23,828 bases of DNA, from positions 1 to 23,828 of the IMG/VR virus record IMGVR_UViG_3300005436_000037; one strand, written 5' to 3'. Shown piece by piece: positions 19,082-23,828 of this stretch; the stretch's first letter is position 1; the number at the start of each line of letters is the position of its first letter. The position numbers were made by a program, and so were the translations under genes. The notes under the pieces are model-generated. The model saw nothing but the letters and a program-made list of their open reading frames with translations. It searched no databases and was not told the DNA's origin. The stretch is from a virus.

Positions 19082-19432
19082 TTATTGACTGATTGGTTGA
19101 TCCGAGAGGCTACCAGAGAGAAGAGTTACAGTTCTGGGGCAGACTGTGGCCTTACCAGAACGCACACAAGTACCAATCTTCACGGATAGATTAACAGTTG
19201 CGTAGACAACATCATTGGGACCATAGAGAGGAACATTTGTCTGGCTCTTTGCATTATAGAGTCCAGAGTCATATAACACACCATCAACACTCACCACAAT
19301 GCGCTGATAAGTAGGATTATCAGCTAGGTAATCAATAGAAATATTACCATTATTGGGAACATTAAAACAGACGTAGGTAGCAGTACAGGAAGTCTTAGAC
19401 AGAAGAACAATACCCAGAAGAGCAGCTAACAT
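19082..19432 (-). CDS. Exported or membrane-anchored protein, 116 aa
   Basis: The N-terminus MLAALLGIVLLSKTSC is hydrophobic, a signal sequence or anchor. A Cys follows, but the preceding KTS is not a standard lipobox. The rest is strand-rich with Cys pairs (TYVCFNVPNNGNISIDYLAD; VKIGTCVRSGKATVC), so a disulfide-bonded periplasmic or surface domain is likely. AGGAGATAT lies before the ATG at 19432, inside an 8-bp leader hairpin. Function unknown; a cell-surface or superinfection role is a guess. Confidence 0.7.
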   Translation of the reverse strand: MLAALLGIVLLSKTSCTATYVCFNVPNNGNISIDYLADNPTYQRIVVSVDGVLYDSGLYNAKSQTNVPLYGPNDVVYATVNLSVKIGTCVRSGKATVCPRTVTLLSGSLSDQPISQ

Positions 19433-19435
19433 TGA

Positions 19436-19466
19436 ATATCTCCTATAAGGAATAAAATGGAGATAT
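19436..19466 (-). promoter_or_regulatory. Leader hairpin covering the ribosome site
   Basis: ATATCTCC (19466-19459) and GGAGATAT (19443-19436) pair perfectly over 8 bp on the minus strand, hiding the SD of the 19432 gene. A TAAGCT box lies just upstream (19473-19468) without a good -35. Confidence 0.7.
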
Positions 19467-19610
19467 AAGCTTAAGGGAATGATTTGGTAATAGATAGACG
19501 GCGTTCCACTACTGGTAATATAGTGGATTCATCCTATCAACACTACTCCATTCTCACCAGCAGTAAACAATGAAACGTACAACCATTACCATGAAACCCA
19601 AAGTTGGAAG

Positions 19611-20174
19611 TTAGGCTCCTACGTCTCCATTATTACCAATTACAGACTCGGTTTCTATTGAAGATGTGGTTAGAGTCTCATTGATACCAACGGAATTACC
19701 ATTCTTTCGTTCATTTCGTAGTCTAACACGTAGCTCGGCTCTTTGTTTACCACTCATCAAATTACCATTACCAAGGATCCATCCCTTTGGAATAGGTTGT
19801 TCTTTCTTGAATCTCTTTGTCTCTTTACCATTTGTGATGTATGTCCATGAACGAACTTCTTCCAATTCTTCTGGTGTACGTTCACGCTGTGCTAGGGAGA
19901 ATAGATTATATCTCAGTTCCATTGGTGTTGCGTTTATAAGTCTTAGTTGTTCCTTTTCCATTAATGGTAAATCCGTAGCAGGTTTTGCAGTAATTACCTG
20001 GTGATGGAACGCATTAGGACCATATAGACGATAATCTTCCATGAATAGGCGATTCTGTGGCCATGCAACACTCTGATTACGCGGCACATCAAATAACAAA
20101 TCATCCGACTGGTGAATGCCCCAATAGATGCGGCCGTTTGGTAAACAGGTGGTTTTGAATAGATATACAAACAT
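19611..20174 (-). CDS. GIY-YIG family homing endonuclease
   Basis: The N-terminus has FVYLFKTT then NGRIYWGIHQS, the 'GIY-YIG' pair in the form VYL and YWG, followed by LYGPNAFHHQVI and MEKEQLRLI. The Glu in that last helix is in the place of the catalytic glutamate. The second part has the 'WiTNG....i....iPkGWi.Gn' pattern (SWTYITNGKETKRF, IPKGWILGNGN) found in DNA-recognition regions of phage GIY-YIG enzymes. It is free-standing, with its own frame, between the terminase group and the accessory region. ATG at 20174, AGGA upstream. Likely active, but not proven. Confidence 0.8.
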   Translation of the reverse strand: MFVYLFKTTCLPNGRIYWGIHQSDDLLFDVPRNQSVAWPQNRLFMEDYRLYGPNAFHHQVITAKPATDLPLMEKEQLRLINATPMELRYNLFSLAQRERTPEELEEVRSWTYITNGKETKRFKKEQPIPKGWILGNGNLMSGKQRAELRVRLRNERKNGNSVGINETLTTSSIETESVIGNNGDVGA

Positions 20175-20212
20175 CACTTAGTGTCCTGATTTGTAATACT
20201 TAAAGCTATCTT

Positions 20213-20377
20213 TTAACATACTGATTTTATGGATTTATTACCAGAATCCTGTATATCATTAATTACACCGCCTTCCTGATAACCATACTTGGTATATTCC
20301 GGCTCTATCTCAAATCCCGAAGGAACATTACTATAGGAATTCGATTCGTTATCAACATAGACTTCTTTAATCATCAT
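20213..20377 (-). CDS. Small protein, 54 aa
   Basis: No family recognised. MMIKEVYVDNESNSYSNVP leads into an acidic, aromatic stretch (FEIEPEYTKYGYQ). It overlaps the stop of the upstream gene by ATGA. Like the gene above it, it belongs to the tail of the gp17 operon. Short; coding is supported by the overlap. Confidence 0.5.
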   Translation of the reverse strand: MMIKEVYVDNESNSYSNVPSGFEIEPEYTKYGYQEGGVINDIQDSGNKSIKSVC

Positions 20378-20622
20378 AATGGTAATAGCCTCTTTGCTTC
20401 CTCTTCTGTAGTTACAGTATGTGAACCTAGGATCATTGGCTGGTGGCCTTTGTTCCACTCGTCACGTAAAATCTTTGCATAGTTATTGTATGGGTCACTT
20501 CCTGTGTTGTTTGGATCGCTCAACTTTGGGAATAGTTTTACCAAACGTCTCACCTTCCTCGCCTCACTCCAACACTGTAATCGGATTGCTGTATTGGAAA
20601 GAAAATAAATAAACCAGTTCAT
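20374..20622 (-). CDS. Hypothetical protein, 82 aa
   Basis: No family recognised. A short hydrophobic N-terminus (MNWFIYFLSNTAI) is too short for a firm membrane call. Then basic helices (EARKVRRLVKLFPKL) and an acidic end. It overlaps the previous gene's stop (ATGA), and AGGA lies before the ATG. Confidence 0.6.
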   Translation of the reverse strand: MNWFIYFLSNTAIRLQCWSEARKVRRLVKLFPKLSDPNNTGSDPYNNYAKILRDEWNKGHQPMILGSHTVTTEEEAKRLLPL

Positions 20623-20789
20623 CTTGAATCGTTCCTATAGGCCTGAGCCAATAATTCCGCCTCCATCTGTTGTATTAGAGATTCACTTCTGCCGTCGGTA
20701 TCTTTTCTCGCGTAACCTTCATTCTGGTATGCGGCGCGTTGTTGTGCTGATTGGATCAGTTGTTCTAATTCCTCTTTGCTTCTCACCAT
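20619..20789 (-). CDS. Small helical protein, 56 aa
   Basis: The product starts MVRSKEELEQLIQSAQQRAAY and ends LIQQMEAELLAQAYRNDSR, a charged helical peptide. It overlaps the end of gp17 (20783) and the start of the next gene, with GGAGG inside gp17 before its ATG. It belongs to the terminase operon. No family recognised. Confidence 0.6.
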   Translation of the reverse strand: MVRSKEELEQLIQSAQQRAAYQNEGYARKDTDGRSESLIQQMEAELLAQAYRNDSR

Positions 20790-22615
20790 GAGTTCATTCC
20801 TCCGTCCTCCGGATCTGGCATGTCACGGGTATTTATGTTGTTGAAATCCTTGATATGATCCAGTGCTTCGTCCATTGACATCGAGGCGTCCAACCAGAGA
20901 TCATTTCCAACCTTCCTCATTGGTACCGGTTTATACGCATTCGACTCAATAACAGGCATTGCTGGCATCTGTTCTTCCATCCTCACGAGTCGCTCTGCGT
21001 AGAGCTTCTTGCGAAGATTTAAATCAGTGATGTCTTTGAAAACTGTCTGGTTCGTGAGCCAGGAAAACAACCAGAGCGTTGACACCGTATCATCATTATA
21101 ACCGGATTCGGCTGCATATTGTCCGGTCTTTTGGAGCACGAAGGTCGAAAGCTCCTCCACCATGTCGAAGTCCTCAACCAGCAGCTGATTCGTCTCAATC
21201 AACAACTTGAGCTTATTACAGCCCTGCATCTTGGTTCGTTTGGTAGACTTCACGCCAGGGATCTTTGCTTTGGCGGTCTGTTGGACTGTCTGATCTCCCT
21301 GATACGCGAGAGAGAAGAAACAGTTGTCGTAATCCAGTTCTTCAACCAATTCCTTCAGAACCAGTGCGCCGATAGAGTTGTTTTCCACAATGCAATAGGC
21401 GTTGTTATAGTGTAGGGCTGCTTGGTAAATGCTGGAAGCAAACAACAGTGTATCGATTTCGTTGTCTCGGAATTTGGCAGAAACTGTCCAAACGTCGGTT
21501 GTTACATCGAATACAGTGAAACAATGGTAATCTAATTCCTTTCCTTCGCTTGGATCGGCGGATAGAACATACGCATGATTTGGTATTGGATCCTGGTAGA
21601 CCTTGAGTCTTGTTTCCATTTCAACCTTGATTGGGTCCTTGGTTGTAAGCTCGCGAAGCTTCTTGCCGCTGATGAGTGTATGGCTCGAACCAATAAATTC
21701 ACATAGGACTTCCTGGGCGAACTTTCTCTCTCCAAGAATCCTACGCTCCTGCGCTGCCCATTTCTCGTCTCTTCCAGGAACAGCAGTGTAATGTACTTCC
21801 TTCGCGACAAATCCATTCCATTCTTCTGGTTTGGTCTTCTGTTTAACAGCTTCCTGCCAGAACTTATAGAACATATTCATGCCGTTTGGAGTTGAAGTCA
21901 TAATCATCTGGGAAGTCTTACCCGAGCTGATTGTTGGCCAAACGGAAGTGAAGAATTCGTCCGCCACATTGGATGGAACATGGGCGAACTCATCCAGATA
22001 TAGAAGGTTAATCATGAATCCACGGATAGATCCGGAGCTGGTTGTTTCGCAGATAATACGGCAACCATTTTCCATAGCAATTGTGGACTTATTCCATTCG
22101 AGAACACCCTGTTGGATAAACATTGGGAGATTCTCATAGGCTAACTTGATCTTGGCTAAAATTTCGTTTGCAATCTTTTCTTTCTGAGCCAGAACACCAA
22201 CTGTCTTATGTTGCTGGAAGAGAACATACCAAAGAATATAACCCGTCGTACAGGTTGTTTTACCAGTCTGACGTGGTAATTTACAGATAACATAGCGATT
22301 ATCCTTATAGGTGCTGATGATATCCTTCTGGTAATCTCGAAGTTTGATCTGCATAAGACCTTCATCGAGATTAACAATTTTGATGTAATGCTCGATGAAA
22401 TATAATGGATCCTGGGAACATTTGGCAATTTCCATAATCTGTTCTGGTGTGAACTCGATAGGAACACCAGCCTTCTTCAGCTTAGGATTGCTGAGAAATG
22501 CAATTTCGTCATCAAAATCCGCCGCAATCTTGAGTCCTGGTTGCGTTATTCGTCGCGCGGACTTCTTAACAGCAGTTTCTACTTTCTTATTCTTGGAACC
22601 TTTTGGTCTGCCCAT
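20783..22615 (-). CDS. 17: Terminase large subunit gp17 (packaging ATPase and nuclease)
   Basis: This is the motor of DNA packaging. It has 610 residues, as in T4 gp17. The ATPase half has Walker A PRQTGKTT (about residues 114-121), Walker B LLYLDEF (about 204-210, with the catalytic Glu) and the coupling motif TSTPNG (about 240-245). The nuclease half shows SADPSEG (about 352-358, first Asp), VEN (about 410-412, Glu) and NDD (about 507-509). All the key acidic residues are present, so it should be active. It starts 1 base after gp16 stops; AAGAAG in that stop region is the SD. Four small genes follow it before the GIY-YIG gene ends the group. Confidence 0.97.
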   Translation of the reverse strand: MGRPKGSKNKKVETAVKKSARRITQPGLKIAADFDDEIAFLSNPKLKKAGVPIEFTPEQIMEIAKCSQDPLYFIEHYIKIVNLDEGLMQIKLRDYQKDIISTYKDNRYVICKLPRQTGKTTCTTGYILWYVLFQQHKTVGVLAQKEKIANEILAKIKLAYENLPMFIQQGVLEWNKSTIAMENGCRIICETTSSGSIRGFMINLLYLDEFAHVPSNVADEFFTSVWPTISSGKTSQMIMTSTPNGMNMFYKFWQEAVKQKTKPEEWNGFVAKEVHYTAVPGRDEKWAAQERRILGERKFAQEVLCEFIGSSHTLISGKKLRELTTKDPIKVEMETRLKVYQDPIPNHAYVLSADPSEGKELDYHCFTVFDVTTDVWTVSAKFRDNEIDTLLFASSIYQAALHYNNAYCIVENNSIGALVLKELVEELDYDNCFFSLAYQGDQTVQQTAKAKIPGVKSTKRTKMQGCNKLKLLIETNQLLVEDFDMVEELSTFVLQKTGQYAAESGYNDDTVSTLWLFSWLTNQTVFKDITDLNLRKKLYAERLVRMEEQMPAMPVIESNAYKPVPMRKVGNDLWLDASMSMDEALDHIKDFNNINTRDMPDPEDGGMNSW

Positions 22616-22616
22616 T

Positions 22617-23063
22617 TTACTTCTTTTGGCTGTTTAGCAACTGTAATAGTTCTGTAGTGGATCCAACAAAGTAATTGTTTCTGACGGTGTCCCCTGTACC
22701 TTCGTCTGTTTCAGATGGAGTGTTGGTTAACTCCATTTTTTTCTCGTGTAAATCCAATAGCTTATCGTTGACGTCTGAAAGATTTTTGAGTAACAGAGCC
22801 AACACTTCATAGGATCTTGGGTGTTGTGATTGGCGGGCTATTTCGGATAGTTCCTCAAGTGCCGCCAAACCAGTGTTAAGAGCCTGAATCAGATTGGTTC
22901 TGGAAAAGTCAAAATCCTTTTCCAAATCAACATTGGTAAGAGCTTCCTGAGAGCGCGCTCTTATTGCAGCAATATTGGTTTGTAATGCGGCTGGTAATTG
23001 ATTTACCGGCGCGAATTCACCATCTACTATGGTAATAGATTCTTGATCAATTGTTTCTGCCAT
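22617..23063 (-). CDS. 16: Terminase small subunit gp16
   Basis: The 148-residue protein forms the DNA-recognition ring that regulates gp17. The helical core HPRSYEVLALLLKNLSD, then LLDLHEK, matches the T4 gp16 central helices (SPRHMEVFATLMGQM, then ILKLHK, from memory). The end has NNYFVGSTTELLQLL, like the T4 FMGSPTELMDEI segment. It lies directly upstream of gp17. The start at 23063 has a modest CAGG site. Confidence 0.9.
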   Translation of the reverse strand: MAETIDQESITIVDGEFAPVNQLPAALQTNIAAIRARSQEALTNVDLEKDFDFSRTNLIQALNTGLAALEELSEIARQSQHPRSYEVLALLLKNLSDVNDKLLDLHEKKMELTNTPSETDEGTGDTVRNNYFVGSTTELLQLLNSQKK

Positions 23064-23289
23064 AACCTGGGTATACCTTTTTCATTATTCTCCACAAATC
23101 TAATGCGTCTTTGAATGATTGTTGTCTGGTTTGGAGAAGGTTGATATGATCCCGTAATCCAGGTGAAATCTGTTCTTTTCGCTTTATAATATCTAGCTTT
23201 ATTCTATTCGCAGCATCTAATTGCTCGGAGATTTCCTGTAGACGCTGGTTTATCATTAGAATCTGATCAAAAATATTCCTCAACGTCAT
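23047..23289 (-). CDS. Coiled-coil protein, 80 aa, between gp15 and gp16
   Basis: No family recognised. It is charged and helical throughout (ILMINQRLQEISEQLDAANRIK; LRDHINLLQTRQQSFKDALDLW), so a coiled coil. It overlaps gp16 by 17 bases and the upstream gene by 23. No good SD is visible; translation is likely coupled. T4 has no gene at this position. Confidence 0.6.
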   Translation of the reverse strand: MTLRNIFDQILMINQRLQEISEQLDAANRIKLDIIKRKEQISPGLRDHINLLQTRQQSFKDALDLWRIMKKVYPGYGRNN

Positions 23290-23515
23290 TCATTAAACAA
23301 AGCTTTGGCCAAGGTTCCATTAAAGCTTGTAAAATACCATGTTTATTGGGATGAACGTCAGATAGCACTTTCCAACGAGTTTTCTTAAGGAAATGGTTAT
23401 CTTCGTCTAATTCAATTACATCACCAATCTTAAGTTCCGAAAACCCTTCGAATCTAATGACGCAATGTAATTCATCTCTTTCAAATACAACACCAGTTAT
23501 CTTTCTAGTTTCCAT
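23267..23515 (-). CDS. Small barrel-like protein, 82 aa, between gp15 and gp16
   Basis: No family recognised. It has a strand-turn pattern (ITGVVFERDELHCVIRFEGF, then LKIGDVIELDED) of a small SH3/OB-like barrel, followed by WKVLSDVHPNKHGIL. It starts in TAATG with the gp15 stop. Weak SD (GAGA). Its place among packaging genes suggests a role in assembly, but this is inference. Confidence 0.6.
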   Translation of the reverse strand: METRKITGVVFERDELHCVIRFEGFSELKIGDVIELDEDNHFLKKTRWKVLSDVHPNKHGILQALMEPWPKLCLMNDVEEYF

Positions 23516-23828
23516 TATGAAGTCTCTGTGATGACTGTAGTAAATCCGAAATCGTCTGTGACGTTAGCGGTTGGTGGATTTGGTGTAACGACAATTGTCG
23601 CTTGCGTATTTCCAGAATTGAAATCGCGCAAATTAACATCGACGGTCTTGATAATAGAGCCGTTCGACAACGGTCCAAAGAACCATGTCTTCGCAGTAAA
23701 GTCCAAAGACCAAATGATGTAACGGACGGTACCAGCGCCGCCTTCGTAGCTGTTTGTATAAGTTGTGTTTTCGAGTACAAACGGCAGATCCTCGCTGACT
23801 GTACAACCTCCATCACATGATAAGTATT
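23515..23828 (-). CDS. 15: Tail completion/sheath stabiliser protein gp15, C-terminal end (partial)
   Basis: Only the last 104 codons are in the window; the start is off the edge. The frame is open right to the window border (CDGGCTVSEDLPFVLENTTY and on). VRYIIWSLDFTAKTWFFGP aligns with T4 gp15 RRIEWSLTFEVNGWMYPP (from memory), and LPFVL precedes it as in T4. The next genes being gp16 and gp17 supports the call. T4 gp15 forms the hexamer that caps the tail and holds the sheath. Confidence 0.82.
   Translation of the reverse strand, partial: YLSCDGGCTVSEDLPFVLENTTYTNSYEGGAGTVRYIIWSLDFTAKTWFFGPLSNGSIIKTVDVNLRDFNSGNTQATIVVTPNPPTANVTDDFGFTTVITETS

Noticed and set aside
18950-19189. Rightward open frame of 79 codons beginning MRRLVLDKDPTSS
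   Set aside because: It overlaps the exported-protein gene on the opposite strand and has only a weak SD (AAGG, 4 bases). A different frame is open longer over the first part. No protein-like pattern.

Overview
The window is part of a T4-like contractile-tailed phage genome (myovirus). The evidence is the ordered set of T4-type virion genes on the minus strand at both ends. Entering from the right edge these are gp15 (tail completion, C-terminal end only), two small genes, gp16 (small terminase) and gp17 (large terminase). On the far left are gp18 (tail sheath), gp19 (tail tube) and the first 103 codons of gp20 (portal). The host cannot be named from the sequence. An SPII lipoprotein signal, a pilin-like class III signal and AGGAG ribosome sites fit a Gram-negative bacterium.

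In T4 genes 17 and 18 are adjacent. Here about 18 kb (roughly 2.7-20.8 kb) of small accessory genes lies between them. By position: 2.7-5.6 kb, minus strand, ten small genes (TM/coiled-coil protein, cREC receiver-like protein, membrane protein, zinc-finger proteins, pilin-like protein, lipoprotein, RMF-like protein); 5.76-8.1 kb, plus strand, eight tightly packed small genes; 8.27-13.18 kb, minus strand, fifteen small genes, mostly split into one- to three-gene units; 13.3-15.25 kb, plus strand, including two tiny membrane peptides; 15.3-15.7 kb, two minus genes; 16.0-18.7 kb, plus strand, with basic proteins and a four-gene operon; 18.7-19.1 kb, no confident gene; 19.1-20.8 kb, minus strand, an exported protein, a GIY-YIG homing endonuclease and three small genes trailing gp17.

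The accessory region has a regular control architecture. Fifteen promoter-like sequences have a -35 box of TTGGCT, TTGGTT, TTTACT or TAGACT, exactly 17 bases, then a -10 box such as TAAGCT, TAGACT or TATACT. In the 8.5-12.9 kb block the -10 box sits in the loop of an inverted repeat. The arms of that repeat differ from gene to gene but keep their pairing, and the downstream arm can usually also pair with the gene's own Shine-Dalgarno sequence. This looks like a repeated promoter/RNA-hairpin cassette placed in front of individual early genes.

A second genome-scale signal is the heptamer TGGTAAT (or its complement ATTACCA). I counted 45 copies by eye, against about 3 expected in random sequence of this length. 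It is on both strands, in genes and between them, and has no assigned role. These two signals are the best candidates for something undescribed. All coordinates and counts were read by eye without computation.
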